Assembly: GCF_016743815.1 (NCBI RefSeq)
Contig: NZ_CP061035.1
Location: 3,040,501 to 3,104,500, forward strand
Direction of reading: 5' to 3'
DNA: 64,000 bases
Source of the DNA: Sphingomonas aliaeris
Lineage (GTDB): Bacteria; Pseudomonadota; Alphaproteobacteria; Sphingomonadales; Sphingomonadaceae
A program made the position numbers and the translations under genes. The notes below the pieces were generated by a model, which was not told the DNA's origin, searched no databases, and saw only the letters and a program-made list of their open reading frames with translations. Below are positions 28,062 through 36,537 of this stretch, piece by piece; within the stretch, counting starts at the first letter, position 1; each line of letters begins with the position of its first letter.

Positions 28062-28694
28062 TCAGGCGAGGCCGGCGACTGGCCCGGTGCCGGGATCGAA
28101 GGACGACGTTCCCGACGGCTCGCCGCGCGAATAGGTCCCGCGTAGGATCCCGACCGCCAGCACATGCCCCGCAATCGCCTCGACGAACGCCCCGCGGCCG
28201 GGGGTTGCGCCCGGTGCCGTCGCGCCGGACAAGGCGAACAGCTGGAACACGTAATCGTGCTCGCCATGTCCGGTGGGCGGATCGGGCGGAAGCCAGCCCT
28301 CGCGGAAATAGCTGTTGCGGCCGACGTCTCCGTTCGCGCCGCCATCTCCGTCCGGCATGATCGCACCTTCTGCCAGTCGGCCGTCATCCGCCTCCAGCCC
28401 CCAGACGATCGCGTGGACCAAGGGGCTTGGCGTGGGCGCGTCGGGATCCTCGACGATCAACGCGAGACTCTTCGTGCCGTCGGGAATGCCGGTCCAGACC
28501 AGAGGTGGCGACACGCCCTCCCCGTCCGCCGTGAAGCGGACGGGGAGGCGCGCGCCGTCGGCAAAGGCCGGACTGGCGAGGTCGATACGCCCCGTATCGG
28601 ACCCGACCGCCGGGTCGGCGGCGACCAGATTACCGTGCCCGGCGCGTTGACCGCTCAGCGCCTTACCGAGCCACGCGGGAACATATTCCAGCAT
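28062..28694 (-). CDS. YbhB/YbcL-family PEBP protein
   Basis: 210-residue phosphatidylethanolamine-binding/Raf-kinase-inhibitor fold. Landmarks are RIDLASPAFADGARLP, SPPLVWTGIPDGTKSLALIVEDPDAP, then VHAIVWGLE, NSYFREGWLPPDPPTGHGEHDYVFQLFAL and the end FVEAIAGHVLAVGILRGTYSR. It has an N-terminal extension of about 35 residues (MLEYVPAWLGKALSGQRAG) common to the YbhB subset with that leader. Lies 25 bp downstream of the catalase gene. Molecular role unknown. Confidence 0.88.
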   Translation of the reverse strand: MLEYVPAWLGKALSGQRAGHGNLVAADPAVGSDTGRIDLASPAFADGARLPVRFTADGEGVSPPLVWTGIPDGTKSLALIVEDPDAPTPSPLVHAIVWGLEADDGRLAEGAIMPDGDGGANGDVGRNSYFREGWLPPDPPTGHGEHDYVFQLFALSGATAPGATPGRGAFVEAIAGHVLAVGILRGTYSRGEPSGTSSFDPGTGPVAGLA

Positions 28695-28719
28695 ACGACC
28701 TCTTTCCTTGCCTCGAACG

Positions 28720-30789
28720 TCAAGCGAGCGTGCGGACTTTCGGTTCCCGGTCGTAGAAGCGGCGCGATGCCGCCTTCACGAACGAAGCATCCAGTTTGGT
28801 TACGCCCTCGTCCGCTTCGACTCCTGCCTTGTCGAGCAAGGGCTTGGCCGCGTCGCTCGCCCCGATCGCCTTCAGATGCGCGAACGCATTCATCGCGAAC
28901 TCGACCGCCGCGCCTTCGGTCAGCAACGTCTTGCAGCCCGCGTCGGACAGAATGATCGCGACCGCGTCGAAGATCTGGCTCGGCGATCCGGCAAGCTGGC
29001 CGTCCGCCTTCCTGACCGACCCGTCGGAAAGCTTCGCCCCGCCGACCTTGGGCGCGACGATGACCGCCTTGCCCTTGGCCTTGGTCACCGCGTCGATCAC
29101 CGCGTCTAGTTCGCCGGCATCGGTGCCGTCCGCGATCAGGATACCGACCGCGCGGCCCTCCAAAGTAGCCTTCATGTTCTTGTGGATCGACAGCGCGTCG
29201 GACGGGGCCATGTCGACCGGCTCCTTCGCCGCCTTCGCCTTGTCGGGCAAGGCGATGCCGAGGCCGTCGGCGACACGCTGCGCCAGGTCCTCGTCCACGT
29301 TGCGCAGGTTGGCGACCATCCGCGGCGGTACCTGCTCCAGCAGGCCGACCTTCGACAGTTCGAATACGAAGGAGGAGGCGATATGCGCCTGCTCATGCGC
29401 GTCCTGCGACCGGTAGAACAGCCGCGCCTGGCTGTAATGATCCGCGAACGTATCCGCCCGAACGCGCAGCTTGTCGCCCGTCTCGTCCGGCCCGGTTGCG
29501 GCGTTGACCGTCGCGAAGCCACGATCGACGCTTTCGCGCGGGCCGCCTTCCTCGCCATGTGCGGAAAGGCTGTTGGGCTCGTAATTCGCGCGGCCCTTCG
29601 GCACCATAGTCTGCATCATTCCGTCACGCTGGAAATTGCCGAACGGGCAGCGCGGGGTGTTGATCGGGATCTGGTGGAAGTTCGTCGTCCCCAGCCGCGA
29701 CTTCTGCGTGTCGAGATAGCTGAACAGTCGCCCCTGAAGCAGCGGATCGTTCGAAAAATCGATCCCCGGCACGATGTTGGTCGGCAGGAACGCAACCTGC
29801 TCCGTCTCGGCGAAGAAGTTATCGACGTTGCGGTTCAGCGTTAGCGTGCCGATCAGACGAACCGGCACGTCCTCTTCCGGAATAAGCTTCGTCGCGTCGA
29901 GCACGTCGTACGGCTGTGCGTTGGCGAAATCCTCGTCGAACACCTGGATGCCCAGATCCCATTGCGGGAAGTCGCCGCTATCGATCGCCTCGAACAGGTC
30001 GCGGCGCTGATAGTCATTGTCCGCCGCCTGCAACTTCAGCGCCTCGTCCCAGATCGTCGACTGAAGCCCGAGCCTCGGCTTCCAGTGAAACTTGACGAAG
30101 CTGACCTTGCCCGCATCGTTGACCAGCTTGAACGTATGGACGCCGAAGCCTTCCATCATGCGGAACGATCGCGGCAACGTGCGATCCGACATCGCCCACA
30201 TCAGCATGTGTGTCGTCTCGGGCATCAGCGACGCCCAGTCCCAGAACGTGTCGTGCGCGCTGCCGGCCTGCGGATAGCCGCGATCCGCCTCCATCTTCAC
30301 CGCGTGGACGAGATCGGGGAACTTGATCGCATCCTGGATGAAGAAGACCGGGATGTTATTGCCGACCAGATCCCAATTGCCCTCCTTGGTATAGAACTTC
30401 ACCGCGAAACCGCGCACGTCGCGCGGCGTATCGACCGAACCGGCCCCGCCCGCGACGGTCGAGAAGCGCACGAAAACCTCGGTCTTTTCGCCTTTCGCGA
30501 ACACCGCGGCGCGCGACAGGTCGCTGATGTCGTCGGTCGCCTCGAACACGCCGTGCGCGCCACTGCCGCGGGCATGGACGATACGCTCCGGGATACGCTC
30601 GTGGTCGAAGTGGAAGATCTTTTCGCGAAGGACGAAATCCTCCAGCAGGGTCGGGCCGCGCGCGCCGCTTTTGAGGCTGTTCTGGTTGTCGCTGATCGGA
30701 ACGCCGTGGTTCGTCGTCAACACTGCGCCGCCATCGTCGGCACGCTGATGGGTCTCGCCGCCGGATGCGGTCGTCGCTTTGTCTGCCAT
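28720..30789 (-). CDS. katE: Large-subunit catalase HPII
   Basis: 689-residue monofunctional haem catalase that destroys hydrogen peroxide. The catalytic His is in RIPERIVHARGSGAHG (near residue 72), Asn in the DLVGNNIPVFFIQD stretch, and the haem-ligand Tyr in LLQGRLFSYLDTQKSRLG. After the catalase core a C-terminal class-I glutamine-amidotransferase-like domain runs from about 535 to 689 (RAVGILIADGTDAGELDAV), marking the large-subunit clade. Probably stress or stationary-phase induced, as in other bacteria; no EcfG-type box was found immediately upstream. Confidence 0.97.
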   Translation of the reverse strand: MADKATTASGGETHQRADDGGAVLTTNHGVPISDNQNSLKSGARGPTLLEDFVLREKIFHFDHERIPERIVHARGSGAHGVFEATDDISDLSRAAVFAKGEKTEVFVRFSTVAGGAGSVDTPRDVRGFAVKFYTKEGNWDLVGNNIPVFFIQDAIKFPDLVHAVKMEADRGYPQAGSAHDTFWDWASLMPETTHMLMWAMSDRTLPRSFRMMEGFGVHTFKLVNDAGKVSFVKFHWKPRLGLQSTIWDEALKLQAADNDYQRRDLFEAIDSGDFPQWDLGIQVFDEDFANAQPYDVLDATKLIPEEDVPVRLIGTLTLNRNVDNFFAETEQVAFLPTNIVPGIDFSNDPLLQGRLFSYLDTQKSRLGTTNFHQIPINTPRCPFGNFQRDGMMQTMVPKGRANYEPNSLSAHGEEGGPRESVDRGFATVNAATGPDETGDKLRVRADTFADHYSQARLFYRSQDAHEQAHIASSFVFELSKVGLLEQVPPRMVANLRNVDEDLAQRVADGLGIALPDKAKAAKEPVDMAPSDALSIHKNMKATLEGRAVGILIADGTDAGELDAVIDAVTKAKGKAVIVAPKVGGAKLSDGSVRKADGQLAGSPSQIFDAVAIILSDAGCKTLLTEGAAVEFAMNAFAHLKAIGASDAAKPLLDKAGVEADEGVTKLDASFVKAASRRFYDREPKVRTLA

Positions 30790-30904
30790 GTAGAATGATC
30801 CCGCTTCATCGGACGTAGGTCGTCCATCGCGGGGTCAACGCATGGTGACCGCGTAAGGGCACCGGATATTTGACTTATTTTAAGCGCCGGGCGCGATGCC
30901 GGGC

Positions 30905-31069
30905 TCAGCCGCCACCGATACCTTCGATCACCGTGCCGCTTCCTTCGCAGGTCGGGCACGTCTTGCCGTCCACCTCGCCGCTCCCTTCGCACTGCGGGCA
31001 GACGTTTTCCCCGGTACCCGGAGTGCCGGCCGGGGCCTGATCCCCCGGCGCCATCGGTTCGTTTTCCAT
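30905..31069 (-). CDS. DnaJ-type zinc-finger microprotein (54 aa)
   Basis: 54 residues with a Pro/Gly-rich start (MENEPMAPGDQAPAGTPGTG) followed by two CxxCxGxG repeats, CPQCEGSG and CPTCEGSG, ending TVIEGIGGG. Two such repeats form one zinc site as in the DnaJ cysteine-rich domain, here without J-domain or substrate-binding domain. ATG at 31069 is preceded by GAAGGAGATGG. An EcfG-like promoter lies 24 bp upstream. A free-standing zinc or redox-chaperone function is inference. Confidence 0.75.
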   Translation of the reverse strand: MENEPMAPGDQAPAGTPGTGENVCPQCEGSGEVDGKTCPTCEGSGTVIEGIGGG

Positions 31070-31092
31070 CGTCCATCTCCTTCGTGGCTATC

Positions 31093-31118
31093 AACGCGCG
31101 ATGCGCCGGGAAGCTTCC
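31093..31118 (-). promoter_or_regulatory. EcfG-like promoter upstream of zinc-finger microprotein
   Basis: On the minus strand GGAAG, 17 bp, then CGTT: one mismatch from the GGAAC-N16/17-cGTT consensus for alphaproteobacterial general-stress sigma factors. The -10 element is 24 bp from the start codon. Confidence 0.4.
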
Positions 31119-31322
31119 CAGCACGGTGATATCGACCGGGAACGATGACTCGTTTCGCCGCGCATGTCGCATCTGACAAAGGGCAAAGGGGCGAACCTTG
31201 ATCCAGTCTATTGATCTGCCTGATTGAATTCCGCCGCCACCGAAAATAGCCTGAAGTTGAAATGGGTTGGCCGAATGCACAGCAGTGCGGATCGGACCCG
31301 AGCGAAGCCAAGGAGCGCAACC

Positions 31323-31499
31323 ATGACGGACGCAACCGACGGGAAGAACGGTGAACAAGCCGGTTCCACCGAGAAAGACGCGGAGAAGGTGAAGGAAATC
31401 GCCGAACGCGCCGGGGGTGGATCGAACAAGGAGTCCGACCTCGGCAGCAACGAGGATATCGACCAGATCGGCGGGCAGGCGCACGATCGTTCGTCCTGA
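31323..31499 (+). CDS. Small hydrophilic acidic protein (58 aa)
   Basis: 58 residues, no hydrophobic segment, rich in Gly, Asp, Glu, Lys and Ser (MTDATDGKNGEQAGSTEKDAEKVKEIAERAGGG...). The ATG at 31323 is preceded by AAGGAG at good spacing; the frame upstream of it is unlike protein. Predicted disordered. It resembles the small stress-associated hydrophilic proteins found near catalases in sphingomonads, but no named family is recognised. It lies 43 bp upstream of the symporter gene. Confidence 0.7.
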   Translation: MTDATDGKNGEQAGSTEKDAEKVKEIAERAGGGSNKESDLGSNEDIDQIGGQAHDRSS

Positions 31500-31541
31500 C
31501 GCTTGCCCGGTAGCCGGTCGCGGGGCCGCAGGTCGGTTCGG

Positions 31542-32759
31542 ATGATCGGCCGATCGACCCGCATCCTGGCGGGCCTGATCCTCGGACTCGCATCGGGCGC
31601 GGCGTTATCCGGTACGGCGGTAGGAGACTCGCTGTTGCCGGTGACGCGCCCGATCGGCCGGTTGTGGCTGGATGCGCTGACCATGACGGTCGTGCCGCTG
31701 ATCTTCTCTCTCCTCGTCGACGGGATCATGAGCACGGCGGAAAGCGCCGGTGGCGGTCGCGCCGCGACGCGGGCGCTGGCGTGGTTCGCCGGTTTACTGC
31801 TTTGCGCCTGCGCCGCCGCCGCCGGCTTTGCGAGCATCGCGCTCGATCTCTGGCCCGTCCCGCGCGAGGCCGCGGCCTTGCTCGCGCGGGAGGCACCCGC
31901 CCCGGCGGTCGCCGGCGCAGCGGACTGGATCGGCACGATCATTCCCGCCAATCCCATCCGCGCGGCAGCGGACACAGCGATCGTCCCGATCGTGGTCTTC
32001 GCGCTGTTCTTCGGCTTCTCCGCCAGCCGCATCGCGCCGGACCTGCGCAACAGTGTCCGCACGCTGTTCAAGGCGATCGTCGAGACGATGCTGGGAATCG
32101 TCCACTGGGTCCTGCTCGTCGCGCCTGTCGGCGTGTTCGCACTGGCATTCGCGGTCGGCATGCAGGCGGGGACCGGGGCGGCGGGGTTGCTCGTCCATTA
32201 TATCGCCGCGGTCGTCGCGACGTGCCTGCTGGTCACCGCGCTCGCCTATCCCGTCGTCGCGGTGTTCGGGCGGATATCCCCCGCCGCTTTCGCGCGTGCC
32301 GCACTGCCCGCACAGGCGGTGGCGGTCAGCACCCAGTCGTCGCTGGCATCCTTGCCGACAATGATCGATGCGGCGCCGCGACTGGATGTTCGCGCGGAGG
32401 CAGCCGGGATCGTATTGCCGCTCGCCGTGTCCGTGTTCCGGGCCGCGAGCGCGGCGGCGAACGTGACGGTCGCCGTCTATCTGGCACGCCTGTACGGCAT
32501 CGATATCGGCATCGGCACGCTGCTGATCGGTTGCGCCGTCGCTGCGCTGGTCAGCGTCGGCGCGGTCGGCTTGCCTGCGCAGGTGTCCTTCTTCGCGATC
32601 ATCGGGCCCGTTTGCCTTGCGATGGGCGTTCCGATCGCGTTGTTGCCGCTGTTGCTCGCCGTCGAGACGATCCCCGATATCTTCCGCACGCTGGGCAACG
32701 TCACCGCCGACCTCGCCGTCGCGCGGCTGGCAGGACGGAGCGTCGACCACGCGGATTAG
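31542..32759 (+). CDS. Dicarboxylate/amino acid:cation symporter (DAACS family)
   Basis: 405-residue inner-membrane transporter with about eight hydrophobic helices and two re-entrant loops. The family signatures are LWLDALTMTVVPLIFSLLVDGI in the N-terminal half, the serine-rich hairpin AVAVSTQSSLASLPTMID, and the unwound-helix region VSVFRAASAAANVTVAVYLARL. Related proteins import dicarboxylates or acidic or small neutral amino acids with Na+ or H+. The precise substrate cannot be read. Start chosen at 31542, the first ATG before the first membrane helix. Confidence 0.88.
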   Translation: MIGRSTRILAGLILGLASGAALSGTAVGDSLLPVTRPIGRLWLDALTMTVVPLIFSLLVDGIMSTAESAGGGRAATRALAWFAGLLLCACAAAAGFASIALDLWPVPREAAALLAREAPAPAVAGAADWIGTIIPANPIRAAADTAIVPIVVFALFFGFSASRIAPDLRNSVRTLFKAIVETMLGIVHWVLLVAPVGVFALAFAVGMQAGTGAAGLLVHYIAAVVATCLLVTALAYPVVAVFGRISPAAFARAALPAQAVAVSTQSSLASLPTMIDAAPRLDVRAEAAGIVLPLAVSVFRAASAAANVTVAVYLARLYGIDIGIGTLLIGCAVAALVSVGAVGLPAQVSFFAIIGPVCLAMGVPIALLPLLLAVETIPDIFRTLGNVTADLAVARLAGRSVDHAD

Positions 32760-32957
32760 TGCTCGCGAAACGACGCGGCGCATGCCGGGCGCGCGAATGT
32801 CGCTGGTGTTGCCGTGCGCCCGATCCATGCTCTTCATAGGTCTGCACCGCCTGGCCCCCGGCTTTTGTGCGCCGGGCCCCACCAATCTTCCAGGTTTCGA
32901 ACCCGAAAAGGCGGCGCAGGCGTTACGTAATCAACACGTTACGGTTCGAGAGATTGA

Positions 32958-33848
32958 ATGAGATTTTTGATTGCGGAAAGCGAGCCACCGGAAGCCCGGG
33001 AGGCTCGGAGAAACAGTGTCGGCAAGAGTTCGGGCGAAACCTATATCGAGATGCTCAACGATCTTGCGCCCGGCGCAACGTGCGATCGCGCCAAGCCCGC
33101 CGACGAAGATACCGATCCGATGACGGTGGAGGCGATCGCCGGATACGATGCCGTCTTCCTGACCGGATCGCCGCTGCACATCTACGATTCCACACCGGAG
33201 GCAGAGCGCGAGATCGACTTCATGCGCCGGGTCTTCGCCTCGGGAACGCCGTCGTTTGGATCGTGCGCCGGGTTGCAGGTCGCGGCGGCGGCGGCCGGTG
33301 GAAAGGTCCGGGAAATGGAGAAGCGGCAGGAGGCGGGCTTCGCGCGGCGCATCACGCTGACCGATGCCGGCCGCGACCATCCGCTGCTCCGCGGACGCCC
33401 GGCGGCATTCGACGCGCCGGCGATCCACGGCGACGAGGTTGCCGAACTGCCGCCCGGCGCGACCCTGCTGGCCGGGAACACGGTTACCGCGATCCAGGCG
33501 GCCGAGATCCGGTACGACCAGAGCATATTCTGGGGCGTGCAATATCACCCCGAACTGTCGCTGGCCGAGATCGCCGCGGCGCTTCGCCGCCAGTCTGACG
33601 ACCTGATCGAGCAGGGGTTGGCGCGCTGTTTCGCGGATATCGATAGCATCGCGGCGTCGATCGACGACTTCGATCGCGAGCCCGAACGCGCCGATCTGGC
33701 ATGGCGGCTCGGTCTCGATCGTCAGGTGTCCGACGTCGACCTGCGACGGACCGAGATCCGGAACTTCGTGGAGCTGCTGGTTCGGCCGGTCATGGCGGAG
33801 CGGGGCCGGTCGGGATGCGAGGCGGCTGACGAAAGCCTCGCGGCCTGA
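32958..33848 (+). CDS. Class I glutamine amidotransferase-like protein
   Basis: 296-residue protein with a GATase1 fold. The nucleophile elbow is GTPSFGSCAGLQVAAAAAGG and the His-Glu pair is in FWGVQYHPELSLAE. Similar stand-alone GMP-synthase-like GATases act as hydrolases or in gamma-glutamyl metabolism. The C-terminal about 90 residues (from RRQSDDLIEQGLARCF) are a helical extension not part of the core. Ends 3 bp before the convergent methyltransferase stop. Physiological substrate unknown. Confidence 0.85.
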   Translation: MRFLIAESEPPEAREARRNSVGKSSGETYIEMLNDLAPGATCDRAKPADEDTDPMTVEAIAGYDAVFLTGSPLHIYDSTPEAEREIDFMRRVFASGTPSFGSCAGLQVAAAAAGGKVREMEKRQEAGFARRITLTDAGRDHPLLRGRPAAFDAPAIHGDEVAELPPGATLLAGNTVTAIQAAEIRYDQSIFWGVQYHPELSLAEIAAALRRQSDDLIEQGLARCFADIDSIAASIDDFDREPERADLAWRLGLDRQVSDVDLRRTEIRNFVELLVRPVMAERGRSGCEAADESLAA

Positions 33849-33851
33849 TCG

Positions 33852-34868
33852 TCAGCCGTCGCCATCCGTGCGGGTGAGCACCAGCCCGACCGCCGCGATC
33901 CGCTCGACCTCGGCATAAGCGGGCTGGTCGAGTTCGTCGCCGAAGATGTCCGGGTCCAGCTCGTGATAATCGAAGCGCCAGCCGGCCGACGGGATCCGCT
34001 CTCGCAGCGCGTCGAGCAGGACGTCGCGTCCGTCGACGATCGATACGCCGGTGTGCAGGATGATCTTGCCGCCCGGTCGCAACAACCGCATGCCGTCGCA
34101 TACCCAGTCGAGCGACAATCGGCCGCCATAAAGGTCACCGCCGTCGCGATATGCGCGCGCGCCATCGTCCATCATGAACGGTGGATGCGTTACGATCAGG
34201 TCGAACTCCGCGGTCAGGTCGGCCGGACGCCCCGCTTCGACTGTGCGGTGGTCCACCCCGGTGAATTCGGCGTTGATCGAGGCGAGGAACAGGGCCTTGG
34301 GGTTTATGTCCGCCAGCGTCAGGACCGATCCCGGCCGACCGCGCGCGGCGGTGATCCCGCCGACACCCGCGCCCGCGCCATAGTCCAGAATCTGCGCGCC
34401 TTCCGGCAATCGTCCCATCCGCGCGACGATCAGGTCGGCGAAACGGTAACTGTCCGGGCCGAGAAAGACGGAATCCTCCGCCAACGTCGGGTAGGCGGAA
34501 TGGAGGAACAGCGCGCCCCGCACGCTGGACACGCGGATCGTCGCCGCCAACAGCCCGTCGTCCCGCTGCTCGACCGCGCCCGCACGCTGCAGCAGCTCGA
34601 GGACCGCCGGCTGGACCACATCAGACGTGAAGGGGAGGCTCCACCCAAGCACATCGCGAAGATTCTTCGCGCGGGTCCGATCGGCGCGCGCGACGACGCG
34701 CCGATGCGTCGCCGGGGTCGCGGTGACGAAGCGATAGTCGTCGGCTCGCAGCGTCGCGAGCAACTGCTTCAACGCCGTCCTTCGTTCGGTCTGGCGACCC
34801 TCTTCGCCATGCCCCGATCCTTTCGACGTCCGCACCTTCGATGAATCAATGATAGATGTTAAGTTCAT
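33852..34868 (-). CDS. Class I SAM-dependent methyltransferase (MTS/RsmC-like)
   Basis: 338-residue protein. An N-terminal domain (about 30-150) precedes a Rossmann methyltransferase domain with motif I GAQILDYGAGAGVGGITAA, acidic loop LTLADINPKALFLASINAEF and motif IV DLIVTHPPFMMDDG, a variant of the NPPY motif of nucleic-acid and protein amino-methylases. The C-terminal strand is AAVGLVLTRTDG. The ATG at 34868 leaves room for an EcfG-type promoter at 34901-34925. Target (rRNA, tRNA or protein) unknown. Confidence 0.82.
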   Translation of the reverse strand: MNLTSIIDSSKVRTSKGSGHGEEGRQTERRTALKQLLATLRADDYRFVTATPATHRRVVARADRTRAKNLRDVLGWSLPFTSDVVQPAVLELLQRAGAVEQRDDGLLAATIRVSSVRGALFLHSAYPTLAEDSVFLGPDSYRFADLIVARMGRLPEGAQILDYGAGAGVGGITAARGRPGSVLTLADINPKALFLASINAEFTGVDHRTVEAGRPADLTAEFDLIVTHPPFMMDDGARAYRDGGDLYGGRLSLDWVCDGMRLLRPGGKIILHTGVSIVDGRDVLLDALRERIPSAGWRFDYHELDPDIFGDELDQPAYAEVERIAAVGLVLTRTDGDG

Positions 34869-34900
34869 GTATTCACGCCATTTTTTTGAGGTCGGAAGTA

Positions 34901-34925
34901 AACTGGCCGGCGGCGTGCGGGTTCC
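34901..34925 (-). promoter_or_regulatory. EcfG-like promoter of the methyltransferase gene
   Basis: Minus strand GGAAC (34921-34925), exactly 16 bp, then AGTT (34901-34904). The -35 box is perfect and the -10 keeps GTT of the cGTT consensus. It lies 33 bp upstream of the start codon. Confidence 0.5.
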
Positions 34926-35052
34926 CGTGTCCCAGCTTGGCGGCAAACTGGCTGATGCAGATAAGTGCCTGTTGAATCTTCGGAACCGTCCCCCTTTCAC
35001 GTCATTCTCTGGATCATATCGACCGGAAGGTGAACAGCCGGAGACGCGAGCG

Positions 35053-35541
35053 ATGCCTGAACTCGGAGACGTACTCAAAGCGATCGGACCGAATGCGTCG
35101 ATCGTCTTCGCGGCGTGGATCTTCATGGGTTTCCTGCAACAGCGCTATGACAGCGCGATCGACCGCTACCGCTCGGCAGTGGGCGACTTTCGCGCGAACG
35201 ATCACGACGACGACCGCGCCGGGAATCTGAAGGACCAGATCCTGACCTATCGCAGCCGCTGCAAGTTGATGGGCCGGGCGACTTTGGTCGGTCTGGTCGC
35301 CGCGATCCTGTTGATCGCCGCTCTGGTGTTCGGCGCGCTGGACGTGCTGATACCACGGACACCGGTCATCATGGCGGCGGGCACGGCGGCGTCGATCGTC
35401 GGGTTCCTGTTGGTCATCCTCGCCGCGGCGATCGTGATCGCAGAGGGCCGGATCGTCACTCGCCAACTCGACGACGAACTGCGCGATGTCGGCGATCTGG
35501 CAAACGACGCCGGTCGCGGCGGGCGGGGCATTGCACGATGA
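35053..35541 (+). CDS. DUF2721-like membrane protein
   Basis: 162-residue inner-membrane protein. A short hydrophobic N-terminal helix (ASIVFAAWIFMGFLQQRY) is followed by a charged cytosolic helix pair (YDSAIDRYRSAVGDFRAND, KDQILTYRSRCKLMGRATL). Two strong membrane helices (LVGLVAAILLIAALVFGAL and AGTAASIVGFLLVILAAAIVIAEG) and a charged tail complete it. The layout matches DUF2721, but the match is by pattern only. First of three short genes in a probable operon with the lipoprotein and the 76-aa protein. Confidence 0.7.
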   Translation: MPELGDVLKAIGPNASIVFAAWIFMGFLQQRYDSAIDRYRSAVGDFRANDHDDDRAGNLKDQILTYRSRCKLMGRATLVGLVAAILLIAALVFGALDVLIPRTPVIMAAGTAASIVGFLLVILAAAIVIAEGRIVTRQLDDELRDVGDLANDAGRGGRGIAR

Positions 35542-35575
35542 CCGCGGCGACCCTCCACAAAAGCAAGGACCAGTC

Positions 35576-35833
35576 ATGACCAAAGCCTGCCTTCCGACCG
35601 CGATCCTGCTGCTGCTGGCTGGATGCGGAAGCCCCAGCCCGGCAGAGAACGCGGCCGACCAACTGGAGCGTGCCGCCGACCAGAGCGATCCCGCCGCCGC
35701 GACCGAACTGGAAAATCGCGCCGATGCGATCCGCGCATCCGGCACGGCGCCGGGTAACAGCAGCGATCCGGCCGGCGCCGTGCAGAATGCGATGGAAGCG
35801 GGTGGAAACGCCCAGATGGGCAACATCCGCTAA
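35576..35833 (+). CDS. Small lipoprotein (85 aa)
   Basis: Signal peptide MTKACLPTAILLLLAGC with lipobox LLAGC gives a lipid-anchored mature peptide of about 68 residues. It is rich in Ala, Asp, Glu and Asn (ENAADQLERAADQSDPAAATELENRADAIRAS), probably helical or disordered. ATG at 35576 follows AAGGACC. No named family recognised; similar small lipoproteins are frequent in sphingomonads. Confidence 0.8.
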   Translation: MTKACLPTAILLLLAGCGSPSPAENAADQLERAADQSDPAAATELENRADAIRASGTAPGNSSDPAGAVQNAMEAGGNAQMGNIR

Positions 35834-35853
35834 CCCCGGAAGGAGATCATGCG

Positions 35854-36084
35854 ATGAAATTGTTCGGTATCCGCCTGTACGGAACCTCCGACCCCGGCGA
35901 CTCAACGCCCCCTGCCAACGAAGGCATGCGCGGTGAACGCGCGGCGCGCGCGGGCGGCGGTTCCGGCGACGAACGGATCGAAGACGTCAACGGTCGCAGG
36001 ATCGCAGTCGAGGAAACATCGGGTGTCGCCAGCGCCGAGGCGGCGATCGACGCGGAGAACGGGGATCACGACGCGAACCGCTGA
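35854..36084 (+). CDS. Hypothetical protein (76 aa)
   Basis: Starts MKLFGIRLYGTSDPGDSTPP after a good AAGGAGAT site, 20 bp downstream of the lipoprotein gene. The remainder is hydrophilic and acidic (DERIEDVNGRRIAVEETSGVASAEAAIDAENGDHDANR), without membrane segments or cysteines. Predicted mostly disordered. Family not recognised. Confidence 0.65.
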   Translation: MKLFGIRLYGTSDPGDSTPPANEGMRGERAARAGGGSGDERIEDVNGRRIAVEETSGVASAEAAIDAENGDHDANR

Positions 36085-36095
36085 TCCCGGAAGCG

Positions 36096-36395
36096 TCAGT
36101 CCGCGACGTCGATCGCGCTCAGGACATGGATCTCCGGCCGACCCGCCGCGAGATCGCGTGCCGCCATCCCGAACGCCTTGTAATGATCCGACCCGCGATG
36201 CGCCTCGATCGCGGCTTCGTCCGTGTACAGCTCGTTGAACACGTACCGGCGCTCGCCGTCAGTCTCGCGCCACAGGTCATAGTGCAGCACGCCGGTTTCG
36301 GCCCGCGATCCGGCAACCGCCTGCGCCGCGGCAGCCTCGAATGCGTCCGCCTGTCCGGGCTTCACGGTGACGAACGCAATGACTTTGATGGGCAT
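36096..36395 (-). CDS. Antibiotic biosynthesis monooxygenase (ABM)-domain protein
   Basis: 99 residues forming a single ferredoxin-like ABM domain: IKVIAFVTVKPGQADAFEAAAAQAVAGSRAETGVLHYDLWRE, then RRYVFNELYTDEAAIEAHRGSDHYKAF. Similar to YgiN-type quinol monooxygenases, which are dimeric and cofactor-free. Probably detoxifies or oxidises small aromatic or quinol compounds; substrate unknown. Transcribed divergently from the yghU-like GST, with 142 bp between. Confidence 0.88.
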   Translation of the reverse strand: MPIKVIAFVTVKPGQADAFEAAAAQAVAGSRAETGVLHYDLWRETDGERRYVFNELYTDEAAIEAHRGSDHYKAFGMAARDLAAGRPEIHVLSAIDVAD

Positions 36396-36537
36396 TCAGG
36401 CTCTCCTCTGTCTTGTTACCCTATCTGTGCCCGCCGCATCCGACGCGCGCAAGCACGTCGCACGACGGTCAGCGGATCGAACGGTTGGGCATGCCAGACC
36501 CACGGTGTATCATACGGTAAAACCGGAGAGAAAAGTC

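Noticed and set aside
30790..30904. EcfG-type promoter for the catalase gene
   Set aside because: A CGTT is present upstream, but at the required spacing there is TGCCC rather than GGAAC, so no match was claimed.
32855..32876. Possible terminator after the symporter gene (CCCGGC-loop-GCCGGG)
   Set aside because: Only a 6-bp clean stem, no following T-run and about 95 bp from the stop; too weak to list as a feature.
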